64,000 nucleotides of DNA. Source: Cenococcum geophilum 1.58 (taxonomy: Eukaryota > Ascomycota > Dothideomycetes > Gloniales > Gloniaceae). The position numbers and the translations under genes were made by a program. The stretch covers positions 3,291,640-3,355,639 of the forward strand of contig KV748181.1 of the NCBI GenBank assembly GCA_001692895.1. The letters are read 5' to 3'. Positions 11,410 to 22,639 of this stretch are shown one piece after another (the stretch's first letter is position 1; every line of letters starts with the position of its first letter). Under the pieces are notes generated by a model. It was not told the DNA's origin and made no database searches. It saw only the letters and a list, made by a program, of their open reading frames with translations.

Positions 11410-11720
11410 AGCACTAATAAATAGTAGAGTAACGCGAAACCACATTTCACTAGCAGCAGTTAAAAGAATAGGACTACCTTATAGATAAAAGGAGCAACCT
11501 TACCTATTAGTTACAATTTTAGGAGATCCAATAACCTATAGAGGAGGGATTATTAATCTTAAAACAGGACCTATTTAGATAACTATTAAAGGAAGATAAA
11601 TCGAGATATCTTTTAATATCCTACCATTAGGACGGGACGAGGCAGTATTAGGTATACCTTAGTTATAGGAATATAATCTAAGGATTAATTGGATTACAGG
11701 TCAGGTTAATATCAAAAATA
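11410..11720 (+). pseudogene. pol: Aspartic protease of Z
   Basis: The frame reads ALINSRVTRNHISLAAVKRIGLP, cited here in parts: ALINSR at 11416 (active-site loop, Gly mutated), then RNHIS. About 75 residues on comes NILPLGRDEAVLGIP followed by YNLRINWITG (11620-11700). Spacing and end motif fit a Ty3 retropepsin. Trp and Gln codons read as stops. Confidence 0.85.
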
Positions 11721-11899
11721 CTTAACGCCGTAAGATGCAACAATAAGCCAAGTTGGTATAGTATTAAGTAGAAGCAACCTATAAAGAAATAGAAAAAGGA
11801 CTAAGCTATATACTAAAGAGATACCACAAGTACGGCAAGAAACTATAGTCACTAGAAAGTGAAAAGCTGTTAAAATATACAGCATGGGACTATAAAATA

Positions 11900-13210
11900 G
11901 AGTTAGAACTAGGAATAAGTCTAAGGTTCTTTCCAATCTATAAGCTTACTAAAGAAGAAGGTAGAGCGTTAAAAGAGTTTATTTAGGAAAATCTACGAAA
12001 GGGATATATTAGACCATCGCAGTCATTAGCGGGTTATCCAGTACTATTCGTACCAAAGAAGAATGGCAAACTAAGGCTGTGTATTAACTATAGGCAGTTA
12101 AATAGCATTACCAGGAAGGATAGGTATCCTTTACCCTTAATTAGCGAAATCTAAGACAGGATAGGCAATGCGCAAATCTTTATAAAGATAGATCTAAGAT
12201 AGGCGTACTATTAAATTAGGATTAAGGAAGGCGATAAATAAAAGGCAGCCTTTAGGTTAAAGGAAGGACTATATAAACCATTAGTTATGCAATTCAGGCT
12301 TATAAACGCACTAGTAACGTTCTAGAAGCGTATTAACAATATATTAGGAAAATACTTAGATGAATTTGTTATGGTATATCTTAATGATATTATTATCTAC
12401 TTAATAAACGAGGAAGAACATAGAGAACACGTTAAATGGGTCTTAAAGAGACTATAAGAAGAACAGATGCTAGTAGCAATTAAGAAATATAAGTTCTTTA
12501 CTAGAAAGACTAATTTTGTCGGATTTATTATTAAACTAGGCCAACTTAGTATAGATCTAAAGAAGATCAAAGCTATAGTAAATTAGTAGGAACTAGAGAA
12601 CGTTACACAGTTAAGATTATTCCTAGGGTTTTGCAATTACTGCAGAAGGTTTATAGCGCAGTAGTTAAAGAACATTAAGCCATTTATACAGTTAATAAAG
12701 AAAGAAGAACTATAGGCATAGGGAGAGGAGTAAAGAGAACTCTTTAAGAAAGTTAAAGAGTTATTCACCTAGGAGCTAGTTCTTAAGATCTATTAACCAG
12801 GACTAGAGACGGTTGTAAAAATAAATGCATTAGACTATATACTAGGGGCGTGCTTTATACAAAGATATTAAAATAGATAGCACCCAGTAGCATACTATAG
12901 TCGGAAGATAACACTACCGGAGTTAAACTATAACATCTACAATAAGGAGTTATTAGGTATAGTTATAGCATTAAAGGAATAGAGAGCATTCTTGCAAGGC
13001 ATAGAGAAACCATTTATAGTTAAGACGGATTATAAGAACCTAATAGGATTCCTAATAATAAAGGAACTCAACCAAAGACAGGTTAGATGGGCAGAGATGC
13101 TTATAGAATACTATTTTAAGATTTAGCATACCAAAGGTACAGACAATACGCGGGCAGATACTCTAAGCCGTAAAGCTAAACTACAAAATAAGGAAAAGCC
13201 ATTAGGGGCT
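11900..13210 (+). pseudogene. pol: Reverse transcriptase and RNase H of Z
   Basis: RT starts with IYKLTKEEGRALKEFI and [18 protein letters not shown] (11930-12060). [11 protein letters not shown] follows at 12070, and the catalytic box reads YLNDII instead of YxDD at 12374. The thumb FLGFCNYCRRFI is at 12620. RNase H follows with INALDYILGACF (12820), TDYKNL (13027) and NTRADTLSR (13143), the last being the classic RNase H end. One long frame without obvious frameshifts but with many stops, so RIP rather than indels inactivated it. Confidence 0.92.
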
Positions 13211-13379
13211 TTACTGCGAAAAGATATAGACGGGTTAATCAGGTACAATCATCCGAAAATTATAGCAACTTAAGAAGATAATAAACTAGAGAAAGTCTAC
13301 AAGACACTAAAAAGCTTTTAGGCATAAAGAATTCTAGAAGCATAGCTAGAAGATCTATAGACGGATATATACAAAAATT

Positions 13380-14460
13380 AAGAAGTAAAGTACATCCTAA
13401 GAAGTATAGTAGAGCAGTTTATAGAAGACTTCTATAAGGGACTAACCTAAGGATATAATAGAGCTACAGGCTTAGTGTTAAGACTCTAGGAAGAGTACAT
13501 TATTAACGGAATCTAGAGGATAGCCAGAAAGGTTATAAAGGAATATTTAGATTACTAAAGGAATAAACTAATAAGGTATAAGCCATATAGAGGGCTATAA
13601 CCTATTAAAATACTAGAGAGACTATAGGAGGTTATATTATGGGACTTTATTATTAAGTTACTAAAATTAAAAGATCCTATTACCGGATAAGATTATAACG
13701 CAATCTTAGTAATAGTAGATAAGCTTACGAAGTGGGGATACTTTATAGTATATATAGAAGAAATCTTAGCGGAAGATGTCGCTAGAATCTATATTAAAGA
13801 AGTGTTTATAAGATATAGAGCACTAAGTAAGATTATATCGGATAGAGATCTAAGATTTATAGCAGNATTCTAGGAAGTGTTCTTAGCGGAGTAAGGAGTT
13901 TAAGCAGTAACTTCTACCGCATACTATTTGCAGACAGACGGTTAAACGGAAAGGTTAAATTAGACGCTAGAGTAGTACCTAAGGCATTATATTAATTATA
14001 TACAGAACAATTAGGTATCGCTATTACTAGTTATATAGTTCGCGTATAATGCAACACCTTAAGAAGGAATAGGCACATCACTATTTAAGGCAAATTATAG
14101 ATACGAGCCAAAAACATTGTTGTTACTACGATAAGCGAAGAAAACGAGTAGTATAGCCAAAGAGAGAATAAAGATATTAATAAATCTTTATGTAGACCTT
14201 ATAGAATTAGTAAAGAGAGTATAAGAAAGAATAAAAAAGTACTATAATGCTAAGAGATCTAAGGGACCAGATCTTAAGGAGGGAGATAAAGTATAGCTAC
14301 TATACAAAAATTTTAAGAGTTAACGACTAAGCAAGAAATTGGACTATGTTAGACTAGGACCTTTTAAAATTATATAAAGGATTTCACTAGTTACGTTTAA
14401 GTTAAACCTACTAGCTAAAATAAAGATCTACCCTATACAGTATATTGTAATGCTAGAGCC
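13380..14460 (+). pseudogene. pol: Integrase of Z
   Basis: An N-terminal HHCC zinc-binding region (13420-13590, several His/Cys changed to Tyr) precedes a catalytic core. The triad is visible as WDFIIKL (13641), SDRDLRF (13840) and LNQTLEQYLRHY (about 13960-13990), so D, D and E persist. A C-terminal region follows with PDLKEGDKVWLL-like sequence at 14270. An N lies at 13866. The integrase is retained in deletion copy Z'. Confidence 0.9.
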
Positions 14461-14469
14461 AGTATATAG

Positions 14470-14700
14470 GAATATTAAGCCACCAGTCTATAAAGCAGAC
14501 ATATATAGAGGATAAGAAGAAGATAAATAGCAAGTTTTAAGGATTGTTAATTATAAGGACATTAATAACAAAACATGGTATAAGGTTAAGTGGATAGGCT
14601 ACACTAAGACTACTTAGGAGCTACTAGAAAATTTAAAGAACGCTATAGGAAAGGTATAGGAGTATCGGAAGAGATTAGGTTAGGTAGTATTAATAAAGAA
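14470..14700 (+). pseudogene. Chromodomain at the end of Z integrase
   Basis: The frame continues into VLRIVNYKDINNKTWYKVKW, then IGYTKTTQELLENLKNA and VQEYRKR. Spacing of the aromatic strands and the T-E/Q-x-x-x-NLKNA helix match chromodomains of fungal Ty3 chromoviruses, which guide insertion toward methylated-histone chromatin. Such targeting would fit the nested pattern here, but that link is inference. Confidence 0.85.
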
Positions 14701-15294
14701 GGATTACCAAAGAATAAGTCACCTAAGGGGGACCTAAGAAGAGCAGTTGCTGAACTACTTAAATCTATTTCCTTCTCTATTAAAGAAGAATCCATTCTTT
14801 TATTACCTAGTTTTTATAGACCTTATTCTATAAGTTTCTACTCCTTAAAACGGACCTTTTTATGGACCTTTTTAAGACGAAGCAGATAAGCAAACGCCGC
14901 AATTTAAGCATCTAGGGCTTTCTGTTCCGCGTCACGGGAACATTCTAATTTAGTAAGGGCTTGCGACAGTTCACTATTAAGCCGCGCAGTAGTAGATTAA
15001 ACACGAGACCCTAAAACAAATTAATTAGGGAACTAGACGACTATTAAGAGTAATAGGTCGCGTATATTTAGCATTAAAAGTAAAGCGAACGTTATAGGAC
15101 GAATAAATATTCGCTTTAGTACACTCTAAGCAAAAAGACGGTTGTTAGGAAGATGGGTCTACTAACGTAATATAGATTAAGTCCTCTTTTAAACAACAAG
15201 AACACGGAGACGGTATAATCTCACTAAGAGATAATATTGTAGCAATAGTGCGAGTATAATGTTGGGCGTATAAAGAAGAAATTGCTTTAGGCAT
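14655..15294 (-). pseudogene. Antisense cysteine-rich/coiled-coil ORF of family Z
   Basis: On the strand opposite to pol, an ORF begins at ATG 15294-15292 (MPKAISSLYAQ). It has CSCC near residue 36 and CLEC about 24 residues later, a C-x2-C plus C-x2-C arrangement, and runs to about residue 92. After a one-base frame offset it continues with a charged helical part (LNSELSQALTKLE, AEQKALDA, LLRLKKVHKKVRFKE, IE.GL.KLGNK) ending in LRSPLGDLFFGNPSLL near 14700. The same ORF with the same offset is in Z' at 52876-53520 on its antisense strand. From memory it resembles orphan fungal proteins with a C-x2-C zinc motif and a Lys/Arg/Glu helix; identity is not established. Confidence 0.6.
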
Positions 15295-15374
15295 AATAAG
15301 CAATAATATTAACTAAATTAATTAGACGGATATTATACCTCTAGTAAACGACTTAAAGATATTTTAAATCTTTA

Positions 15375-15402
15375 AGGACGAAGATAAAGAGGAGGGAAAT
15401 AG
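15375..15402 (+). other. Polypurine tract of Z
   Basis: A purine-rich run (GACGAAGATAAAGAGGAGGG) lies immediately before the 3' LTR start TGTTACGG, in the position where plus-strand synthesis is primed in LTR elements. Confidence 0.75.
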
Positions 15403-15827
15403 TGTTACGGACGCTTTAAGTACGATATTATAACTACTTAGAGAAGAGTTAGAGGAAGCTAGTTAGTTAATATAAGTACGGTCCAGGATAAAACCGGTAA
15501 AACTATGTAATAAGAAATAGTAACCGAGGTTATATAATATGCTACGTATTAAACGAGAGGAATAAGAGAAACTTACGTACCTTATATATAAGACGTATAT
15601 TACATATAAGAAGGATTTTATAGGAGTACGGTTGTGTATTTAAGGACCCTTAGTCCCTACCTAGATAGTTCCTTCCTTATAGTGATTCTTAGAATATAAT
15701 TAGAGTTAATCTGTTAGGCAACTACTCTACCAGTTATTATTACGTTGTTAACTTTTATACTTGCATTTCCTATATACCTAGCCCATTAACGAGCCTATTA
15801 TAGTTCTTGCTATAAGGTTCCGTTACA
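15403..15827 (+). repeat. 3' LTR of Z
   Basis: 425 bp, TGTTACGG...CCGTTACA, followed by the target duplication GGTAG. Differences from the 5' LTR are largely C/T and G/A changes. Confidence 0.95.
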
Positions 15828-16035
15828 GGTAGGTATAAATAGGTAGATGCTAATAGGTAGGTAAATATAGATAGGTAGGTAAATATAGATAGGTAGGTAA
15901 ATATAGATAGGTAAGTAGATGTAGATAGGTAAATAAATATAGATAGGTAAGTAGATGCAGATAGGTAGGTAGATGCTAATAGGTAGACCGATATAGATAG
16001 GTAGGTAGATACAGATAGGTCTATATCTACTACTT
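15828..16035. repeat. GGTA/GATA-type tandem array, interrupted on its left by Z
   Basis: Variants of ATAGATAGGTAGGTAA in tandem. The array begins left of Z (7863-7876) and resumes here, so Z inserted into it. Counterpart: 51943-52120. Confidence 0.85.
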
Positions 16036-16243
16036 TTAGTAGCTACTTTTTAGTTATATATATATAGATTATATAAAAAAGTGTATATAATTTATCTTGC
16101 TAGCCTTATAAATGGCTTTAAAGTAGCCTTTATTTATTATTAAATATACTATTAGTATAAAAGAGGCAGATGGCTCTAAATATGCCAAATACGCAGGTTG
16201 CACGCAGGTTGCGCGCAGGCTGCGTGTTAAAAAAAATACGATA
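16036..16243. other. AT-rich spacer with an 11-bp triplicate
   Basis: No gene seen. At 16189-16224 the unit ACGCAGGTTGC occurs three times in tandem, and the third copy differs by transitions. The spacer ends at the terminal motif that opens the helicase unit. Confidence 0.6.
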
Positions 16244-16273
16244 TAGGCTAGTCGGTTATCTTATAAATCAGAC

Positions 16274-17080
16274 GCTCTGTAGAAGATTTGTTCCGTAATA
16301 TAGGATAATATATAAACCCTCTAAAACGCCTACAAACTCCTAAGCCAATTAAAATAGCGCCCTAACTCCTGTTAACTCCTACTAACTCCTAGACTAATTA
16401 GAACAGTGCACTAATATTAGCCCCCTACGCACCCCTATTACCTAATAAAATCTTCTATAAAGCGTCTAAGAGATTATAGGCGTCGCTTTAGTGAGAATTA
16501 AATGTTTTGGATCGCGCATTTTAACTTTAACTGGCTCTACTACGGCCCAACCAATAGTTATTAATGCTTTATTCGATGCATTTCAATCTTAAGGTAATAA
16601 TCTTTAATTCTATATATATAAAAGCTAATTATAACGCAGTTAAAGCTATAAGATATATCGTGCAAAACCTTAACCGCATTTTGGATTTGAATTTTCGTAC
16701 TACCTATAAACTGTTCCTCCTACTACTACTACCTACACCATAACTATATTACGTCTACTTTTGTTACTAGCTAAGTCCTATTACCTCCTATAAACTCCTA
16801 TAAACTTCTACAAACTCTTAGGCTAATTAGATTGCTTATATACGGGCCCTAGGGCGCGTCTAGCATTGCTCCTCTATATATACCACCTGTTACCAATTAA
16901 AGCATAGCCAATTTGTATTCTTTTTTAACTCCTATAAACTCCTATAAACTCCTAAGCTAATTAGATGCCTAAATAAAATTATAATTGTAGGAAGAAATGG
17001 TATAAGGGTCGGCGGAAGATAGGGGCGGGCGGGGTAGAAGTTTGTTTGCGCCTAACACTATAACTAGGTCGTATTATAGC
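16274..17080. other. Leader region upstream of the helicase, with ACTCCTATAA motifs
   Basis: No confident gene. Clusters of AACTCCTATAAACTCCTA ending in GGCCAATTAG-like sequence occur at 16323-16345, 16368-16415, 16785-16830 and 16924-16966, all in the same orientation. Part of it may encode the helicase N-terminus but I cannot trace a frame. Confidence 0.5.
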
Positions 17081-19885
17081 AATTAGTTTAATAGACCCAG
17101 AAGAATTACCATCTATTATTAAGAAAGCTCGGTGTAAGAAAAATGTTCTTTTATAGATAGCTGTTTTAAAAGCATATCTTAAATAAGTACTCTAGTATAT
17201 AAACCCAGGAGGTCGCCTTTAAACCCCTTATTTTAAATAGATACGCACTTTAAGACGTCTAATATTTGGTTTTGGTGATATACTTCTTATCGCATACACG
17301 GGTTTTAAAAAGAGTCTTATTTTTTATACTTTTTTAATCTTAATAGGCAAGATTACTATCTAGTTAATCCTACTAAGTAAGCTCGGCGACGAATAGTTAG
17401 ATAATGTTTGGAAGCTTAATAGTTCTAATCTGTGCCTTATTACTGCTAAGAGTAGAAGCCTAGATAGGGCCCTAATTAAAAAGTAAAGAATAGTGTGTAT
17501 ATATACGTACTTCTTAGTCCTAAGTAGGCCTTATTAAAGTCTTTCTAGGATATATTAAAGAGCCTAGAACTACAGGCTAGGATTAGACTTGTTATAATTA
17601 ATAATTATTATCTAGTAAAGCAATAGGAATTATTCTAACTGGCGTTTACGATATTAGGCGAGCTACGGATAATACTTTATTAGGATATAGTTTGGTTTAG
17701 TTGTACTGCTATACTTAATAAGGAGGCAGAACAACTAGTTCTTAACAGCGCCGGTTTTCGCTCTATAGGTAACCGCATATACTAAACTAAGGTTATTAGG
17801 ACTTCTATAGATCGCCCTAATATTTTAATTTATGTACTACCGCTTGGTAAAGGCAAAGTAGATTTATAGGACGCACTATACTTTCTATTAGACGTGTGTA
17901 TAGATTTAGATACCGCAGTCCCAGAGTAAATATTAAAGATAATTGTTTTTATAGACGGTCGTCGGTCCGTCTAGGAAGCAGCGGTATACTTTTAAAAAGC
18001 ACTCCTTATAAAGACTTTAACCTTTATACCTAACAAACAGTATGCTACTAATACTAATGGTAAAGCCCATTACGTTACTAATGTGGTTTAGGTATATACT
18101 GCATATATTTAAGAGTATAATTATACTACTTAATATAAAGAGTTTAAGAAATTCTTATCGTCTATAAGGATTATAGTGGTAACAACCTCTCTTAGTATAG
18201 GTATTAATGTCTTAGATATTAAACTAGTAGAGCTTTAGAAGTTTTCAATTATAAAGACTCTTAAAAATCTATAGTAGTGTCTTAATTATAGTAAACGGGG
18301 CTATAGTTAGACTAGCAAAGGTTATATATTTTTGCCGTATTGGGCCTTTAATATAGAAGGTATTAATAGACCAGAAATTAAACAGCTATAGTTATAACTA
18401 GATGCACCTTAGAAGGCTACTTATAGGCTATATCGGAACTAACTACTAGCTAATTAAGTAATAGCACGTAGTTAACTAGCCAACGGCTATATGCTTAGCG
18501 ACGTAAGTAATACGGAAAGTGTTTCCTCTTAGATATTAGCTTTAAGCTAGGCTCCTATTCCTATTAATAAAGCTATAATAACTAGATTTTAGAGTAAGGC
18601 AGAAATATGTTATTGCGCTAGGCTATTAGCTATATAGATGGAAATAATTAACGGTATATACTATTAAAAGGCCTTTTTAACTTACCTTAGGGAGGATAGT
18701 TTACTACTATAAGTTTAGGTTGCCCGCGTACCGCTAAATCAATATTATAGTTGTTGTAATCCGGCACTGCTTCTAACTCTTACTTAGGCTCTAGATATCT
18801 CTTAACTAATTACTTAGCTAAGAAGTGGTACGCGAGCTTACTTTGCCCTAACTTTTATTAATAAATAGGCAACTACGTGGGCAGAAGTATTATATAGTAG
18901 TATATATAGGCGTATCTCTATACCGCTATTTACGTATATAGATATAATATGCCGCTAGTAGCTTACGTATACGTATAAACTAGGACTAGACTTTTAGGAC
19001 ATACTAACCTTTAATTACCTCTATGCTAAAGCTCCTTTACTTTAGATATAGCCTTATAGAGAGGAATCTAGGCAACTATTAGTAGAGCAACTTTAGTACT
19101 TTGTTAAGGAGGTAGATAATTTATATACTAAGATAAAGGATATAAGATATAAAAGAAAATAATAATAGAAGCTATAGGAGCTATAAGGCTAGCATAGTTA
19201 GGAATCTCGTACTAGTGCATTTAATTACGCCGTAACTATTCGTAAAAGGGATAACACTTTTACCACACAGGTTGTAAGATAAAAGGTGTTTAGAGTTATA
19301 TAGTTGTATATAATTAAGACGGCTAGAGCAAATAAGCGTACGTTATTAGATATAGTAAGAGTTAGTATACTATTGTTAACCTTATAACTAGAAGAATAGG
19401 TTAACGGAGTTATTGGTACGCTAGTATCGCTATTACTAACCTTACTTGTCCTACCTAATGGTGTACTAGAAGGTATTTAGTGTGCTATAAAACAGCTTAA
19501 ATAAGCTCGCACTTTAGGAGCAAATATTGCCAGGTATAGCCCTAATAGTAGCCGGTTAAATATCTAGCAGCTAGTTGTTAATATATTAGATATATAGAAA
19601 AGCGCTACTTCTAGTTAAAAAAGATAAAGGTAGAGGCGTAAAAGTACGGAGCCTACTACCCCATTAATACGTCGATTGCCATTAGTAGAGAGAGATTTAA
19701 ATGCTAGTAAAATACTAACCTTTACACCTATTTTAAAGAGAGGGCGTATAAGGTAAGCGACTCTAAAGGGTTTAGAGAACTTTTGTATTAATATATAGGA
19801 TGTTTAATTAGCCTAGGAGTTTATAGGAGATAATACGTTATTTTAATTGGCCTAGGAGTTTATAGTAGTTTAGAAGATTAAGAAT
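17080..19885 (+). pseudogene. RecQ-like ATP-dependent DNA helicase (degraded)
   Basis: RecQ helicases unwind DNA with an ATP-driven two-lobed motor. The frame shows DILLIAYTGFKKSLIF at 17277-17325 (motif I, from T-G-x-GKS) and then SKLGDE. After a frame change near 17505 come LQARIRLVIINNYYLVKQ (17570-17625, DECH box mutated to NNYY) and IVWFSCTAILNKEAEQLVL (17685, motif III S/G-C-T-A). Then follow IVFIDGRRSV, VTTSLSIGINV (motif V), and a LNYSKRGYS.TSKGYIFLPYW stretch at 18280-18340 in the place of the GRAGR motif. A long C-terminus with a CCNP cysteine cluster (about 18755) continues to 19885. The type is like fungal repeat- and telomere-linked RecQ helicases; telomere linkage here is not shown. 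Confidence 0.8.
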
Positions 19886-20287
19886 ATTAAAGTGAATATA
19901 AATTAAAATTCTAATTTTGTTTAATAATATCTTTAACTACTTTAAAATTGTTCTTCGCACTTACACCTATTAACCGTCTCCTATTAAAGCTTTTAAAATG
20001 TCTCCTCCTACTCTTTAGGTGCGTGCGTACCCCCCTAATATCCTCCTTAATAAGAAGAGAACACTATAGGCTGCGGCCCTTCTTTATTATCGCTAGCTTT
20101 AGTTTAGTAGAATTCGGGCTAAGATATAGTTAGTATTAGAACTCTAACTATTAACTATGAGATATAACTAACTGGTTTTAATAGGCGCCCTCACCCTCGC
20201 CCTTACCGCCGCCCTTTCTTCCCCATAGCAGCAGCAGTAGTAATAGTAGCAGTAGTAATAGTAATAGCAGCACCGCCGCCGCTAGCA

Positions 20288-20319
<32 letters not shown>

Positions 20320-20550
20320 TGACGACGACGATAAGGATAAATGGTTTGGTGGTTAGGAGTTTAGAAAGGAGCCGTAAGTATTAATAGCTGTATAGTATAT
20401 ACTTAGCTTATATATGTTTATAGACCACCACTACTATTACTATTACTAGCCCTAGCTCTAGCCCCTACTCCTACTCCTACTTTTATCCTAGCCCTCGCTC
20501 CTACCCTAGCCCTCTTCCTATTACTAACCCTTCCGCCGCCGGCCCTTATT
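19886..20550. other. Inter-gene region with terminal-like motif and trinucleotide repeats
   Basis: No gene called. A third copy of the unit's terminal motif is at 20150-20177. From 20190 the composition turns GC-rich: CAGCAG/AGTAGT/GCCGCC runs at 20227-20330 followed by GACGACGAT repeats, then CCTACTC repeats at 20455-20515. The plus-strand 61-residue frame at 19948-20133 has no recognisable feature. Confidence 0.5.
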
Positions 20551-21504
20551 CAGTGTGGCCAACAGGCAGCGTCGCTAGCAGCGTCGCTGGCAGCTCGCTG
20601 CTGATGTAAGCAGTCAGTCAGCGTACATAGTTATAACAGTTAGTCAGCGTATATTTATGCAGCGCGCTAACAGCTCGCTGCATAGATAGTAAGGAAGGAC
20701 TAATTTAGTAGTATTTTAAAGCCTTTAGCAGAAGTTAAGAACCCCTAGATCTTTNGCTGTAATGCCTTNATTACGTAGTACCCTATAAGGCGCCGCGTGA
20801 ACTTATTTNGGTTCTACTACCTCTGCTTNATGTCTACGAACTGCCTCTGCNAGCACGCCCGCGCTCNCGCCTATGCCCGCGCACGCGCCCGCGCNCACGC
20901 GTAGTATACCCAGTATTCTGTCCAAATNCTAATNGCTCACAACGAGTTAATNTATTAANGCGAANAGAGCCAGCCGGGCGGCCGTGGCGGCGCTTAACAG
21001 TTAGAGGCTAGGGTGGGCATAGGTAAGGCAAATGCGAGGTAATGTTTTGGGTATACGCGCGACGGTCGCTCACTGATGTAGATGTAAATAACTTAAATTC
21101 ACGTGATATTCTAACTTAATTAGGAAGGAACTAAACTTAATTAGTAGGGAGTGTCCGTGTATTAATTAGGGTGTCCCTCTACCGCTATCCTTCTTTAAAG
21201 CCTCTACAGCGTACTAATTAAATTTAATAATATTTAGACACTATCTAAGGTTAAATAAGGTAGATTTAAGACAAGGTAACACTAATATTTATATATATAT
21301 ATATATATGTACTACTAAAAATATAAAATATAACTCCATAACTCTACTAGATCTATATAATTACCCGATTAGGATAAGCGCGCTAACAGCTTTGCAGTCA
21401 GCGTATATACTTTTCTAGCGAGCGTCCAGCGAGCGGCTTAATTGGCTGCAGTCAGTCAGCGGAAGACGTCTTCGCTCGCTGAACGCTAACTGTTGGCCAC
21501 ACTG
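20551..21504. mobile_element. Non-autonomous hAT-type element, 954 bp
   Basis: The terminal inverted repeat CAGTGTGGCCAACAG opens the element and its complement CTGTTGGCCACACTG closes it, flanked by an exact 8-bp duplication CCCTTATT (20543-20550, 21505-21512). An 8-bp duplication and CAGTG tips are hallmarks of hAT transposons. Subterminal CAGTCAGTCAGCG and GCTCGCT motifs recur at both ends. The interior lacks a transposase frame and contains a GCNCGCCC-rich stretch with scattered Ns (20755-20960) and a (TA)n run at 21286-21308. Confidence 0.85.
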
Positions 21505-22639
21505 CCCTTATTACTACTAGGTTTGCCCTTATCTAGTATACTAACCCTATCTGCCTGCTATAGGCTTAGGCCCCCTATAGTAAGGCGACTGCTATATACG
21601 CCCCCACTACCTAAGGTAAATAGTGGTTGTAGTTAGTAGTAGGGTTAGCGGCTATAGGGCCAAATAAGCGAAGAGATTAGGGCTATATTGGCTGGATAAT
21701 AAAGACGGAGTTAGGGGTAGAGTAAGTAGGTAGTAAGCAATATACTACCTACTAAGCCTTAGGTAAGGAGTATTAGGTATACTTTAAAAAGGGTATATAG
21801 TAGGTAAGCAGGCCTAGGAATACCTGCGCTCGCTATTAAGTAGCAGCCCATTCTAGCGGGTGTAGCCTCTTAAAGCGTAAGCGTAAGGACCCTAAGGATC
21901 CTTTACCCCTACCTTCTAGCCTAAGGTTTTTGGCGGCGTATAAGCCGTCTAGTAGTCTACTACTAGGTTCTAGCGGTAGTGGTATTATAGTATAAGGGGG
22001 AGGGGGGGGAGGGGTTGGCGTTGCTTTCTGGCACTCTAGTGCGCTAAAGTGGCAGCTTTTATAATATGTTCTTTATAGGTAAGCTTTAATCTAGCTATAT
22101 TAATCTAAGGGGTAAAACCTAGATAATAATACTGTTTAGTACGGGCTAAACTATAAGGCATCCTTCGTAGGCAAGCTTTAATCCGGTTATATTAATCTAA
22201 GGGGTAATCCTAAATAATGGTACTATTTAGTGCGGGCCTAACTATAAGGCGTTATAGAAGCCCCGGAGTTGCCTAGTAGGTAGTATAGGTAGATAGTAGT
22301 TGAATATAGTTGCCGGGTTCTGTCGTTACCTTATATATAAAAGTTCGTGCAAAAGTTCATGCTAAAGGTTATGCAAAAGGTTGTGTATAGGTTCGTGTAT
22401 AAGTTTATACAGATTAGTTAGCCTAGTTAAACAGAAATATAGGCCTAGGAGTTTATAAGAGTTTATAAAAGTTTAAGGATTAGGTAAATTTAACCTAAGG
22501 GAGCTATTATAGGTATGCTAGTTTAGAGCATTAATAAATATAGGCATTTAATTGGTTTAGGAGTTTATAGGAGTTTGTAGGAGTTTATAGGAGTTTATAG
22601 GAGTTTATAGAAGTCTAGAGATTAGTTAGCCACCCCAAT
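21505..22639. other. GC-mixed spacer between the two convergent genes
   Basis: No gene recognised. It contains a G-rich run at 21998-22012 and a tandem duplication of about 93 bp at 22070-22260 (unit includes AAGCTTTAATCYRGYTATATTAATCTAAGGGGTAA). Near-repeats of AAAAGTTCGTGCAAAAGTTC lie at 22340-22410. GGAGTTTATA motif clusters are at 22440-22480 and 22550-22625. Confidence 0.5.

Larger units (their letters stand above)
7877..15827 (+). mobile_element. Complete chromodomain Ty3 retrotransposon Z
   Basis: A full element of 7,951 bp with 425-bp LTRs at both ends and the 5-bp target duplication GGTAG (7872-7876 and 15828-15832). It sits inside a GGTA repeat array. Domain order is gag, zinc knuckle, a long extra segment, protease, RT, RNase H, integrase, chromodomain, and an antisense ORF before a purine-rich tract and the 3' LTR. 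All domains carry RIP-type stops. Two other copies are present: Z'' (29085 onward, in pieces) and Z' (52343-56451, internally deleted). Confidence 0.95.
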
